Source of the DNA: CAYJRR01 sp964372275 [NCBI: uncultured bacterium]
Lineage (GTDB): Bacteria > CAYJRR01
Direction of reading: 5' to 3'
Assembly (NCBI GenBank): GCA_964372275.1
Contig: CAYJRR010000020.1
Coordinates: 31,993 to 42,138, forward strand
Length of the DNA: 10,146 nucleotides
Made by a program: the position numbers and the translations under genes. Below are positions 1 through 9,529 of this stretch, piece by piece; position 1 is the stretch's first letter, and each line of letters begins with the position of its first letter. The notes below the pieces were generated by a model that worked only from the letters and a program-made list of their open reading frames with translations, had not been told where the DNA came from and made no database searches.

Positions 1-537
1 CAACTCCTTCGCCACCCCGACCCCCTGCAGGCGGAAGCGAACCTCCCCGTCCTCGACCCAGCCCCCCGCCTCCACCACCGCGAGCAAGAGCTCCCGCACG
101 CGCTCGTCGAGCATCGAACGCGGCGCGCCGTGGATCCGCACGCGACGGTCGAACGTGTCGTCTCCGGTCTGCAGCTCCGGGCTTCCGAGGGCCTTCCCGA
201 GCCGCGCCGCAATCCCCTCCCCGTGGAAGGCGAGCCCCTTCACCATCGGGCCCGCGGCGAACACCTCGATCCGATCGGCGCGGCCAACGCTCGCGGCGGT
301 GATACGGACGGTCGCCCCTTCGTGCGATCGCCCCTCGACCTTCGACGCCCGGAGGAGTCCGCCCGGCACGAACGTCAGACCCAACGAACGGGCGGCGTTC
401 TCGAGCGCATCCCGGGTTTCGGCCGTCGGACGCCTCGTCTCGCCGGGGATGCCGGCGAGCGCCAGACGCGCCAACACCAGCATCGCTCCGGCAGCGAAGA
501 CGAGCTCGACCACCTCCGGCACGTCGAACGCTCCCAC
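1..537 (-). CDS. Hypothetical protein with N-terminal membrane segment (partial, C-terminus beyond window)
   Basis: An open minus-strand frame gives 179 residues from a GTG at 537 to the window edge without a stop. From about residue 8 to 30 there is a hydrophobic stretch (VVELVFAAGAMLVLARLALA) that looks like one membrane segment or signal anchor. After it comes a soluble part with alternating hydrophobic strands and the motif TGDDTFDRRVRI (residues 124-135), then a Leu-rich helix and GGWVEDGEVRFRL (158-170). I do not recognise a named family; the GD-x-x-FDRR pattern resembles uncharacterised membrane-anchored proteins of high-GC bacteria. The start is uncertain: no clear ribosome site precedes the GTG, and an ATG lies at 483, inside the hydrophobic stretch. 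The gene is divergent from the Hsp70-like gene with about 40 bases between starts. The plus-strand frame across this region has a skewed Arg/Ser/Ala composition and looks like a shadow. Confidence 0.6.
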   Translation of the reverse strand, partial: MGAFDVPEVVELVFAAGAMLVLARLALAGIPGETRRPTAETRDALENAARSLGLTFVPGGLLRASKVEGRSHEGATVRITAASVGRADRIEVFAAGPMVKGLAFHGEGIAARLGKALGSPELQTGDDTFDRRVRIHGAPRSMLDERVRELLLAVVEAGGWVEDGEVRFRLQGVGVAKEL

Positions 538-577
538 CGCCGCGATCGTACACCCTGGCGATGTAGGATCGCGGTCG

Positions 578-2278
578 ATGTCGTTCTGGTCGCTCGACCT
601 CGGAAACACCAACACCGGGGTCGCGCGCTGGGATCCGGTGGAGGCGCGGCCGGTTCCGCTCGAGCTCCCGGAGATCTGCCGGAAGGCGGGGGAGCTCGAT
701 CCCCTGGAGACGCCACGGCTGGTTCCGTCGGCGACGCTCCTGCTCGAACGGCGGACCCTCTCGAGCCGGTTGGGGGCGCGCCCCTTCTTCGCCCGGCGGT
801 TCTTCCTCGGTCGCCAGGCGCACATCGGGCGCACCGCGCTGGAGATGAGCGAGGTGCGCGCCACGCCGGCGTTCGTTCCGAACTTCAAGATGTCGCTCGA
901 GCGCGAGCCGTTAAAACCGCTCGCCCGCGTGCGGAGCCGCTCCTTCGGCGCGCGCGACGTGGCGCGCGCCTTCCTGCGGGAGCTGTTCGCCGAGGTGAAG
1001 CGCGTGACCGGCGAGCGGATCCGCGATCTGGTCGTCACCGCGCCGGTCGAGGCCTACGAGTCGTACCGCGCCGAGCTCGCCGCGATCGGCCGCTACCTCG
1101 GGGTCGGACGGCTGCGATTCCTCGACGAGCCGGTGGCGGCCGCGCTCGGCTACGGCCTCGGCATCGATCGCCACCGCCGGGTGCTGGTGATCGACGTCGG
1201 CGGCGGCACGATGCACGCGGCCCTGGTGCGCCTCACGCCGAAGGGGCTCGAGAGCGGAAACTGCGAGGTGCTCGGGAAGGAGGGGCGGGCGGTCGGCGGA
1301 AACCTCGTCGACCGCTGGATCCTGCGCGAGCTCGCCCGCCGCCTCGACTACCCGCTCTCGGAGGAGGTCCTGGACGACGGCCAGGCCTACTGGTTCCACC
1401 AGATGGTGAGCGAGGCGCGCCGGGTGAAGGAGGCGGTCTTCTTCCGCGACCGTGACACCTTCCGCCTCACCCCCCCCGACGACCCGAAGAGCCTGCGCGC
1501 TCGCCTTCACGGCGCGCCGCAGAGCCTGGAGGTCACCCGTGCCGACGTGGTGTCGATCCTGGAGTCGAACGGCTTCTACCGCTACCTGCGCGAGAGCCTC
1601 GACGGCGTGGTGGAGCAGGCGCGCGCGCGCGGCGATGCGGAGGTCGACGACGTGCTGATGGTCGGCGGCTCCTCGCTCCTCCCCGACGTCTACGGCCTGG
1701 TCGAGGAGCGCTTCGGCCGGGACCGGGTCCGCGCCTGGCAGCCGTTCGAGGCGGTCGTCTTCGGCGCCTGCGCCTTTGCCGCCGGCGCCTTCGGACAGAC
1801 CGACTTCATCGTCCACGAATACGCTTTCGTGACCCACGACCCGAAGACGCACGAGCCGCAGTACACGACGATCGTCCCCCGCGGCACGCGGTTCCCGACC
1901 GGCGGCGATCTGTGGCGCAGGCAGCTCGTTCCGACCTGCTCCCTCGGCGTCCCCGAGACGATCTTCAAGCTCATGATCTGCGAGATCGGAGAGAGCGCGA
2001 AGGGGGACCGCCGCTTCGCCTGGGACGGCCACGGCAACCTGCACAAGCTCGGCGGGCGGCAGGCCGGCAGCCGCGGCGACGAGCGGCTGATCGTCCCCTT
2101 GAACGCCTCGAACCCGACGCTGGGCACGCTTCGACCGCCGCACCCGCCGAACGACCGCGCGCCGCGGCTGGAGATCGCCTTCGAGGTCGACGGTGACCGT
2201 TGGCTCTGCGCCACCGTCGACGATCTCAAGACCGGCCGGTCGCTCATGCGAAAGCAGCCGGTCGTTCGACTCCTCTGA
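578..2278 (+). CDS. Hsp70/DnaK-family ATPase lacking the C-terminal lid
   Basis: A 566-residue protein of the Hsp70/actin-like ATPase fold. Visible motifs are phosphate-1 loop LDLGNTNTG (6-14, DnaK-like DLGTTNS), a Lys in NFK (104) where DnaK has its catalytic Lys70, VVTAPVEA (152-159), the connecting motif FLDEPVAAALGYG (181-193), phosphate-2 loop VIDVGGGTM (204-212), GGNLVDRW (240-247), EARRVKEA (279-286) and the adenosine motif LMVGGSSLLPDV (360-371). The ATPase domain covers about 1-405. The remaining ~160 residues resemble a short beta substrate-binding region (TIVPRGTRFP, 431-440), with no room for a full helical lid; DnaK is about 640 residues. Function is likely chaperone-like or regulatory, in the cytoplasm; the client is unknown. 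No DnaJ or GrpE gene is adjacent. Reading upstream to 155 is open but antisense to the neighbouring gene, so the ATG at 578 is chosen. AGGA at 565-568 could be its ribosome site. Confidence 0.88.
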   Translation: MSFWSLDLGNTNTGVARWDPVEARPVPLELPEICRKAGELDPLETPRLVPSATLLLERRTLSSRLGARPFFARRFFLGRQAHIGRTALEMSEVRATPAFVPNFKMSLEREPLKPLARVRSRSFGARDVARAFLRELFAEVKRVTGERIRDLVVTAPVEAYESYRAELAAIGRYLGVGRLRFLDEPVAAALGYGLGIDRHRRVLVIDVGGGTMHAALVRLTPKGLESGNCEVLGKEGRAVGGNLVDRWILRELARRLDYPLSEEVLDDGQAYWFHQMVSEARRVKEAVFFRDRDTFRLTPPDDPKSLRARLHGAPQSLEVTRADVVSILESNGFYRYLRESLDGVVEQARARGDAEVDDVLMVGGSSLLPDVYGLVEERFGRDRVRAWQPFEAVVFGACAFAAGAFGQTDFIVHEYAFVTHDPKTHEPQYTTIVPRGTRFPTGGDLWRRQLVPTCSLGVPETIFKLMICEIGESAKGDRRFAWDGHGNLHKLGGRQAGSRGDERLIVPLNASNPTLGTLRPPHPPNDRAPRLEIAFEVDGDRWLCATVDDLKTGRSLMRKQPVVRLL

Positions 2279-2334
2279 CGCCCCGCCGATGTCCCGGGCG
2301 CGACCGACCGATCGCAAGCGCCGCCGAGGCGCGA

Positions 2335-2372
2335 TTCCTACGCCGGGGACAACCCCGCCCCAGGTGTAGGAA
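2335..2372 (+). terminator. Strong hairpin after the Hsp70-like gene (possible terminator)
   Basis: TTCCTAC (2335-2341) pairs with GTAGGAA (2366-2372). Inside it a G-U pair, CC/GG and GGGG (2345-2348) with CCCC (2358-2361) extend the stem, with one bulged A at 2362 and a nine-base loop. An alternative inner hairpin CGGGG-ACAA-CCCCG (2344-2357) is also possible. It lies 57 bases after the Hsp70-like stop. No T-run follows, so it is not a textbook intrinsic terminator; termination, mRNA 3' end protection or a protein site are all possible. Confidence 0.4.
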
Positions 2373-2402
2373 ATTCGACACGCCCACGGTTGCCACGTCG
2401 CG

Positions 2403-2430
2403 TCATTCCAGCCGGTTACGTTCGGAATGA
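2403..2430 (+). promoter_or_regulatory. 7-bp inverted repeat upstream of the secreted-protein gene
   Basis: TCATTCC (2403-2409) and GGAATGA (2424-2430) are perfect inverted copies with 14 bases between them. The repeat lies 47 bases before the ATG at 2477, in the probable promoter or leader region. It could be an operator half-site pair or a leader hairpin. I found no convincing -35/-10 pair around it. Confidence 0.3.
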
Positions 2431-2476
2431 AGGTTGCTTCAAGCGGCGCCCACCCCGAACCACGGAGGCCGCCCCC

Positions 2477-3394
2477 ATGAAGCGCATCGTTCTCTCCCTC
2501 ATCACCTGTCTCGCCTCGGCAAGCGCCGGCGCCACCTCGCTCCACCCCGACACCTTCGCCGCCCCGGCGACCTTCTCCGGCCGCGTGGTCGTCGAGAAGC
2601 GGATGTGCGTCACCACTCCCTGCTACAACGGCGTCTACCTCGTTCCGAACGGCAGCGACAACCGCCTGCCGATCGACGGCCCGTTCCGCGCCGACCTCGA
2701 GGCGTTCGACGGCCAGCTCGTCACTGCCAAGGGGATGAACCGGATCGGCGGATTCAAGGTCGAGGAGTTCGCCCCCGGAAAGTCGCCGTCGTTCATCACC
2801 GGAAAGGTCGTCGACGTGACGAACTGCCCGCCGAACGCGTTCTGCGCCCCGAAGATGGCGATCGAGACCGCCGGCGGCGTGACCTACGACGTGGCCGACG
2901 ACGCGATGGCGATGAATCTCGCCGGCCTGGTCGGCGCGACCGTCACGCTGCGCGGCGAGTACAAGAACCAACCGCTCGGACCGATGCTCCCGGCCTTCAA
3001 GACCGTCTTCCAGCCCAACAAGAAGGCGAACGTGATGGTCCGCGGCAAGCTCTCGCCACTGTTCCACATCATGGCCGGCGGCGTTCAACCGATGATCTAT
3101 CTCCCCGGCCACGAGTGGCCGCGCTACGGCCTCGACTTCGGAAACGGGACGCTGCCGGTGTACTCCTCGAAGAACTGGTGGAACCGCAACGAGATGACGG
3201 TGTGGGTCTCCGGCACGTTCGACGGCGGGAAGTTCCGCTCGAAGAAGGCGAGCCGCGGATTCGCCGAGGAGCTCCCCTGGATGCCGACGCCGCTGGCGAC
3301 CGAGGGCTCGAACGTCGCCCGGGGCGACGCGACGACGGGGATCCCGCAGAGCGGGGCCGCCTCGGCGGCGACCGGCGGCGGCCAGCGCCGCTGA
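2477..3394 (+). CDS. Secreted protein of unknown function with repeated Cys-containing beta segments
   Basis: Encodes 305 residues. The ATG at 2477 has GGAGG at 2464-2468, and starting here gives a clean signal peptide: KR at 2-3, hydrophobic core IVLSLITCLA and a likely signal peptidase I cut after SASAGA (residue 19). An open extension back to 2390 would bury this signal, so it is rejected. The mature part seems to have repeated modules that open with a strand: FSGRVVVEKRMCVTTPC (33-49), ITGKVVDVTNCPPNAFC (107-123), and a more distant VMVRGKLSP (186-194). Cysteines 44/49 and 117/123 sit at equivalent places and may form disulfides outside the cytoplasm. Segments like VTLRGEYKN and TVWVSGTFDGGKF suggest OB-like beta barrels; that is inference. 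The tail (280-305) is Gly/Ala/Ser-rich. I recognise no family. Cys11 is preceded by Thr, a poor lipobox, so it is probably not a lipoprotein. Confidence 0.8.
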   Translation: MKRIVLSLITCLASASAGATSLHPDTFAAPATFSGRVVVEKRMCVTTPCYNGVYLVPNGSDNRLPIDGPFRADLEAFDGQLVTAKGMNRIGGFKVEEFAPGKSPSFITGKVVDVTNCPPNAFCAPKMAIETAGGVTYDVADDAMAMNLAGLVGATVTLRGEYKNQPLGPMLPAFKTVFQPNKKANVMVRGKLSPLFHIMAGGVQPMIYLPGHEWPRYGLDFGNGTLPVYSSKNWWNRNEMTVWVSGTFDGGKFRSKKASRGFAEELPWMPTPLATEGSNVARGDATTGIPQSGAASAATGGGQRR

Positions 3395-3436
3395 GTCCCC
3401 GCGCCATCGTCGGAGAGAGTCTCGGATGAAACGAGG

Positions 3437-3459
3437 GAGGCGGGCGGTGACGCCCGCCT

Positions 3460-3460
<1 letters not shown>
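3437..3460. terminator. Bidirectional terminator hairpin between convergent genes
   Basis: GAGGCGGGCG (3437-3446), GTGA loop, CGCCCGCCTC (3451-3460): a perfect 10-bp GC-rich stem with a four-base loop. It lies 42 bases after the stop of the secreted-protein gene and touches the stop codon of the convergent rho gene (3460-3462). On the minus strand it is followed by a short TTT within CTCGTTTCATC; on the plus strand by TACTTGTTG. One hairpin probably serves both genes. Confidence 0.75.
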
Positions 3461-5661
<2,201 letters not shown>

Positions 5662-5752
5662 CGATTGTCCTTGGGGATGACGTCCGGCGAGCGCTCGCCG
5701 GGGCCCGAATCCACGGGTCCATCACCGCGTGAATCGGAGGTGTGCGGCGCGA

Positions 5753-5781
5753 AACGTAGGACGCGCATCCCACCGGGTCAA
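5753..5781 (-). promoter_or_regulatory. Candidate sigma-70-type promoter for rho
   Basis: Read on the minus strand, TTGACC (5776-5781) and TACGTT (5753-5758) are separated by exactly 17 bases. The -35 matches consensus at five of six positions; the -10 has only the key T, A and last T. The predicted transcript start near 5746 leaves a leader of about 85 bases before the rho ATG. In E. coli rho is controlled by its own product in its leader; a similar control here is inference. Confidence 0.45.
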
Positions 5782-5806
5782 GTGGAAATCGGGTCGGTTC
5801 GCCCGT

Positions 5807-5836
5807 CGGGCCCGTTCGGGACCTCCCGAACGCCCG
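5807..5836. promoter_or_regulatory. Palindrome in the rho/carboxylase divergent region
   Basis: CGTTCGGG (5813-5820) and CCCGAACG (5825-5832) are perfect inverted copies around ACCT. With a two-base CC bulge the arms extend by CGGG (5807-5810) and CCCG (5833-5836). It lies upstream of both candidate promoters, about 30 bases from the -35 of each. This fits a regulator binding site; it could also form a cruciform or RNA hairpin. Confidence 0.45.
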
Positions 5837-5860
5837 GTTTCCGGTCCGGCCGCGAGGTCC

Positions 5861-5891
5861 TTGAAGGCGCTCGTCCCCCTTCTGTTATAAG
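5861..5891 (+). promoter_or_regulatory. Candidate promoter of the propionyl-CoA carboxylase operon, giving a leaderless mRNA
   Basis: TTGAAG (5861-5866) and TATAAG (5886-5891) are separated by 19 bases (18 if the -10 is read as TTATAA). The -10 matches consensus at five of six positions and is the only AT-rich patch in the region. Transcription starting six to seven bases downstream would begin at about 5897-5899, on the GTG start codon at 5898. No ribosome site exists between the -10 and the GTG, which agrees with leaderless translation. Confidence 0.6.
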
Positions 5892-5897
5892 ACCGCC

Positions 5898-7454
5898 GTG
5901 AGCTCCGCCTACGACAAGAAGCTCGAGGAGCTGGAACGCCGCCACCGCGAAGCGGAGGCGGGGGGTGGCAAGGCCCGCATCGAGAAGCAGCACGAAGCGG
6001 GGAAGCTCACCGCCCGTGAGCGCCTGGAGATCCTCCTCGATCCCGGTTCGTTCTCCGAGATCGACAAGTTCGTGACGCACCGCTGCGCCGACTTCGGGAT
6101 GGCGAATCAGAAGGTGCTCGGGGACGGCGTCGTCACCGGGTGGGGAACGATCGACGGGCGTCTGGTCTGCGTCTTCGCGCAGGACTTCACCGTCTTCGGC
6201 GGCTCGCTTTCCGGCGCCTACGGCCGAAAGATCTGCAAGGTGATGGACCACGCGATGAAGGTGGGCGCGCCGGTCATCGGCCTGAACGACTCCGGCGGGG
6301 CGCGGATCCAGGAAGGGGTGGAATCGCTGGCGAGCTACGCCGAGATCTTCCTCCGCAACGTCACCGCCTCGGGAGTCGTCCCCCAGATCTCGGCGATCCT
6401 CGGTCCCTGCGCCGGCGGGGCCGTCTACAGCCCGGCGATCACCGACTTCATCGTGATGACCGAGAAAACCTCCTACATGTTCGTCACCGGACCGGACGTG
6501 ATCAAGACGGTCACGCACGAGGAGGTGACCAAGGAGAAGCTCGGCGGCGCCGTCACCCACAACGCCAAGAGCGGCGTCGCACACCTGATGGCGCCGGACG
6601 AGACGGCGACGCTGAACCTCGTCCGCGAGCTGGTCTCCTACCTCCCCTCGAACAACCACTCCACGGCGCCGACTCGCGCCACCACCGACGACCCGTTCCG
6701 ACTGGAGCACAAGCTGCGGCGTCTGGTCCCCGACGAGCCGAACAAGCCTTACGACATGAAGGAGATCGTGCGGCTGGTGGCCGACGACGGAGTCTTCTTC
6801 GAGATCCAGGAGCACTTCGCCAAGAACATCCTCTGCGGCTTCGTGCGGCTGAACGGGAAGAGCGTCGGCGTCGTCGCCAACCAGCCGGCGGTGCTGGCCG
6901 GGGTCCTCGACATCGACGCGTCGGTGAAGGCGGCGCGATTCGACCGCTTCTGCGACGCCTTCAACCTCCCGCTTCTCACCTTCGTCGACGTGCCCGGCTT
7001 CCTTCCCGGCACGGCGCAGGAGTTCGGCGGGATCATCAAGCACGGGGCGAAGCTCCTCTACGCGTTTGCCGAAGCGACCGTCCCCAAGGTCACGATCATC
7101 ACCCGCAAGGCCTACGGCGGGGCCTACGACGTGATGAGCTCCAAACACATCCGCGGCGACGTGAACTACGCCTATCCGACCGCCGAGGTGGCGGTGATGG
7201 GTCCCGACGGCGCGGTGAGCATCATCTTCCGGAAGGAGTTGGAGCAGGCGGCCGACCCGGAGGCGGAGAAGCGGCGGCTGGTCGCCGACTACCGGGAGAA
7301 GTTCGCAAACCCCTACCACGCCGCCTCGCTCGGCTACGTCGACGAGGTGATCCGTCCCGAAGAGACCCGGGTCAAGGCGATCCAGGCGTTCGAGATGCTC
7401 CAGAACAAGCGCGACACCAACCCCCCGCGCAAGCACGGCAACATCCCCCTGTAG
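5898..7454 (+). CDS. pccB: Propionyl-CoA carboxylase, carboxyltransferase (beta) subunit
   Basis: A 518-residue acyl-CoA carboxyltransferase, full length for the family. It transfers CO2 from carboxybiotin to the acyl-CoA, most likely propionyl-CoA, giving methylmalonyl-CoA in the cytoplasm. The N-terminal [17 protein letters not shown] (36-52) is typical, which supports the GTG start at 5898. Two crotonase-like halves are seen: the first with SGGARIQEG (132-140) and [12 protein letters not shown] (169-180), the second with [17 protein letters not shown] (364-380), [15 protein letters not shown] (403-417) and [10 protein letters not shown] (434-443). Asp411 in GGAYDVM sits at the position where actinobacterial enzymes are reported to favour propionyl-CoA when it is Asp; together with the downstream mutase this argues for PccB rather than an acetyl-CoA enzyme. 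It opens an operon with the biotin carboxylase ten bases downstream. It appears to have no ribosome site and no leader. Confidence 0.94.
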   Translation: MSSAYDKKLEELERRHREAEAGGGKARIEKQHEAGKLTARERLEILLDPGSFSEIDKFVTHRCADFGMANQKVLGDGVVTGWGTIDGRLVCVFAQDFTVFGGSLSGAYGRKICKVMDHAMKVGAPVIGLNDSGGARIQEGVESLASYAEIFLRNVTASGVVPQISAILGPCAGGAVYSPAITDFIVMTEKTSYMFVTGPDVIKTVTHEEVTKEKLGGAVTHNAKSGVAHLMAPDETATLNLVRELVSYLPSNNHSTAPTRATTDDPFRLEHKLRRLVPDEPNKPYDMKEIVRLVADDGVFFEIQEHFAKNILCGFVRLNGKSVGVVANQPAVLAGVLDIDASVKAARFDRFCDAFNLPLLTFVDVPGFLPGTAQEFGGIIKHGAKLLYAFAEATVPKVTIITRKAYGGAYDVMSSKHIRGDVNYAYPTAEVAVMGPDGAVSIIFRKELEQAADPEAEKRRLVADYREKFANPYHAASLGYVDEVIRPEETRVKAIQAFEMLQNKRDTNPPRKHGNIPL

Positions 7455-7464
7455 AGGCGGTCTC

Positions 7465-9000
7465 GTGGCCCACGCCCCCTTCCCGTTCCGGAAAGTGTTG
7501 ATCGCCAACCGGGGCGAGATCGCGGTGCGGATCGCGCGCGCGGTGCGGGAGCTGGGGGCGACGCCGGTCGCGATCTTCTCCGAGGCCGACCGGAACGCGC
7601 TCCACGTACGGGTGGCGGGGGAGGCGTACCCGGTCGGTCCGCCGCCGTCGCGCGAGAGCTACCTCTCGATCGAGCGGGTCCTCGCCGCCGCGAAGCGCGC
7701 CAAGGCCGACGCGATCCATCCCGGATACGGGTTCCTGTCCGAGAACGCCGAGTTCGCGCAGGCGGTGGTCGACGCGGGGATCACCTGGGTGGGACCGCCG
7801 CCCAAGGCGATCGCGCAGATGGGTTCGAAGACCGGTGCCCGCGACCTCATGCGCGCCGCCGGTGTGCCGATCGTTCCGGGCACCCCGGGACCGGTGACCG
7901 GTCTGGACGAGGTCCGCGCGGCGGCCGACGCCGTCGGCTACCCCGTCCTGATCAAGGCGGCCGGCGGGGGCGGGGGCAAGGGGATGCGGCGCGTCGACGC
8001 CCCCCCCGACCTGGAGGCGGCGCTCCGGACCGCGCGCTCGGAGGCCAAGAGCGCGTTCGGCAACGACACGGTGTACGTCGAGAAGTACCTGCGCGAGCCC
8101 CGCCACATCGAGATCCAGGTGTTGGCCGACCACCAGGGGAACACGCTGCACCTGTTCGAGCGCGAGTGCTCGATCCAGCGCCGGCATCAGAAGGTGATCG
8201 AGGAGTCGCCGAGCCCGGCGCTCGACGAGGCGACTCGCGCGCGGATGTGCGAGGTGGCGGTCAAAGCGGCCAAGGCGGTCGGGTACGTCTCGGCCGGGAC
8301 GTGCGAGTTCCTGTTCGACGCCGAGCGGAACTTCTACTTCCTGGAGATGAACACCCGTCTCCAGGTGGAACATCCGGTGACCGAAGCGGTCACCGGCGTC
8401 GATCTGGCCAAGGCGATGCTGCGCATCGCCGCCGGCGATCCGCTGCCGTATGCGCAGGAGCAGATCACGCGGCGCGGGCACGCGATCGAGTGCCGCATCT
8501 ACGCCGAGGATCCGGAGCGAAACTTCCTTCCCAGCCCGGGCCGGATCACGGCCTATCGCCCTCCCGCCGGTCCGGGCGTCCGCGTCGACGGCGGGGTCTA
8601 CGCCGGATACGACGTTCCGGTCCACTACGACCCGATGATCGCGAAGCTGGTCACTTTCGGACTGTCGCGTCAGGCGGCGATCCACCGCATGTCGCGGGCG
8701 CTGGCGGAGTACACCATCCACGGGATCAAGACGGCGATCCCGCTCTACCTGCGGATCATGAAGGACCCGGCGTTCCTCGCCGGACGGTTCTCGACCCACT
8801 ACCTGACCCCCGAGCTCCTGCGCGGCCCCTTCGGTGACGGCGACGGCGCCTCGCGGAGCCACGCGCTTCTCGCCGCGGCGGTGGCGGCCTTCGAGCGCGA
8901 TCGCCATGCGCGCGTCCTTCCCGGCGCCCGGAACACGGCCGGCGTGTCCGCCGACGGGTGGCGCTGGTCGATGCATCCGGCCGGCCGGAGGGGATCATGA
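7465..9000 (+). CDS. Biotin carboxylase subunit of acyl-CoA (propionyl-CoA) carboxylase
   Basis: A 511-residue biotin carboxylase that uses ATP and bicarbonate to carboxylate biotin on the carrier subunit. Seen in order: [16 protein letters not shown] (10-25), [14 protein letters not shown] (85-98), the ATP-grasp glycine loop [12 protein letters not shown] (163-174), HIEIQVLAD (214-222), [17 protein letters not shown] (235-251), and the catalytic cluster [16 protein letters not shown] (292-307), with Arg298 and Glu302 in the bicarbonate/biotin-handling positions, then ECRIYAEDP (342-350). The core resembles AccC (about 450 residues). The extra C-terminal ~60 residues match the start of the linker seen in one-chain PccA proteins, which here breaks off, the carrier domain being a separate gene. 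The GTG start at 7465 has GAGG at 7454-7457. The stop overlaps the next start by four bases (ATGA), which suggests translational coupling. Confidence 0.95.
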   Translation: MAHAPFPFRKVLIANRGEIAVRIARAVRELGATPVAIFSEADRNALHVRVAGEAYPVGPPPSRESYLSIERVLAAAKRAKADAIHPGYGFLSENAEFAQAVVDAGITWVGPPPKAIAQMGSKTGARDLMRAAGVPIVPGTPGPVTGLDEVRAAADAVGYPVLIKAAGGGGGKGMRRVDAPPDLEAALRTARSEAKSAFGNDTVYVEKYLREPRHIEIQVLADHQGNTLHLFERECSIQRRHQKVIEESPSPALDEATRARMCEVAVKAAKAVGYVSAGTCEFLFDAERNFYFLEMNTRLQVEHPVTEAVTGVDLAKAMLRIAAGDPLPYAQEQITRRGHAIECRIYAEDPERNFLPSPGRITAYRPPAGPGVRVDGGVYAGYDVPVHYDPMIAKLVTFGLSRQAAIHRMSRALAEYTIHGIKTAIPLYLRIMKDPAFLAGRFSTHYLTPELLRGPFGDGDGASRSHALLAAAVAAFERDRHARVLPGARNTAGVSADGWRWSMHPAGRRGS

Positions 9001-9518
9001 TCTATCTCCTCGCGCTCACCGGCCGGGAGCATCGCGCCGCTGTCGAAGAGGCCGGACCCGGGCGTTACCGGATCGTGCTCGACGGGGAGGAGCACCTGGT
9101 CTCCGCCACGCTCGCGGAGCCGGGAATCTATTCGCTCCTCGTCTCGCCACCGGGATCGGAGACCGACGGCGGGATCTCGTTCGAGGCGGACGTCCTGCCT
9201 TCGAACGACCACCTCCGCATCGCGATCCAGGGGGAGTCGTTCGACATCGTCGCCATCGACGAACGGCGGAAGCGCCAGCGCACGGCCGCCGGCGTCACCG
9301 AGACCGGCGGCGAGGTCCGATCGCCGATGCCCGGCAAGGTCGTCCGGGTGCTGGCGACCGCGGGAAGCGCCGTCCGCCGCGGTCAAGGGCTGGTGGTGGT
9401 CGAGGCGATGAAGATGGAGAACGAGATCGGCGCGCCGAGGGACGGAACCGTCAAGCGCATCGCCGTGACCGAAGGGCAGGCGGTCGAAGGGGGAGCCCTC
9501 CTCGTGGAGATCGAGTAG
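8997..9518 (+). CDS. Biotin carboxyl carrier subunit with N-terminal BT-like domain
   Basis: A 173-residue subunit that carries biotin between the carboxylase and the carboxyltransferase. The C-terminal biotinyl domain (about 105-173) shows [10 protein letters not shown] (107-116), the biotinylation motif EAMKMENEI (136-144, with Lys139 the biotin-bearing residue) and [17 protein letters not shown] at the end. The N-terminal ~90 residues ([25 protein letters not shown]) resemble the beta-barrel that contacts the beta subunit in one-chain PccA enzymes; this is inferred from position and pattern. The ATG at 8997 overlaps the preceding stop and has GGAGG at 8987-8991. An in-frame GTG at 8958 would add 13 residues inside the upstream gene and is less likely. 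A biotin-protein ligase must be supplied from elsewhere in the genome. Confidence 0.92.
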   Translation: MIYLLALTGREHRAAVEEAGPGRYRIVLDGEEHLVSATLAEPGIYSLLVSPPGSETDGGISFEADVLPSNDHLRIAIQGESFDIVAIDERRKRQRTAAGVTETGGEVRSPMPGKVVRVLATAGSAVRRGQGLVVVEAMKMENEIGAPRDGTVKRIAVTEGQAVEGGALLVEIE

Positions 9519-9529
9519 GAACCCGAACG

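Noticed and set aside
155-577. N-terminal extension of the Hsp70-like protein
   Set aside because: The added part is Ser/Ala/Thr/Arg-rich, lies antisense to the divergent gene, and the Hsp70 fold begins directly at the ATG at 578.
2390-2422. TTGCCA (2390-2395) and TACGTT (2417-2422) as a promoter for the secreted-protein gene
   Set aside because: The spacing of 21 bases is too long for a sigma-70 promoter and the -10 match is weak.
2390-2476. Upstream extension of the secreted-protein gene
   Set aside because: It would put 29 residues in front of an evident signal peptide and bypass the GGAGG ribosome site at 2464-2468.
5778-7508. Minus-strand open frame opposite the carboxyltransferase gene
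   Set aside because: Antisense shadow of a clearly conserved gene, with Val/Asp/Arg-rich composition and no motif.
7372-8976. Minus-strand open frame opposite the biotin carboxylase gene
   Set aside because: Same shadow pattern; the plus-strand frame carries every catalytic motif of biotin carboxylase.
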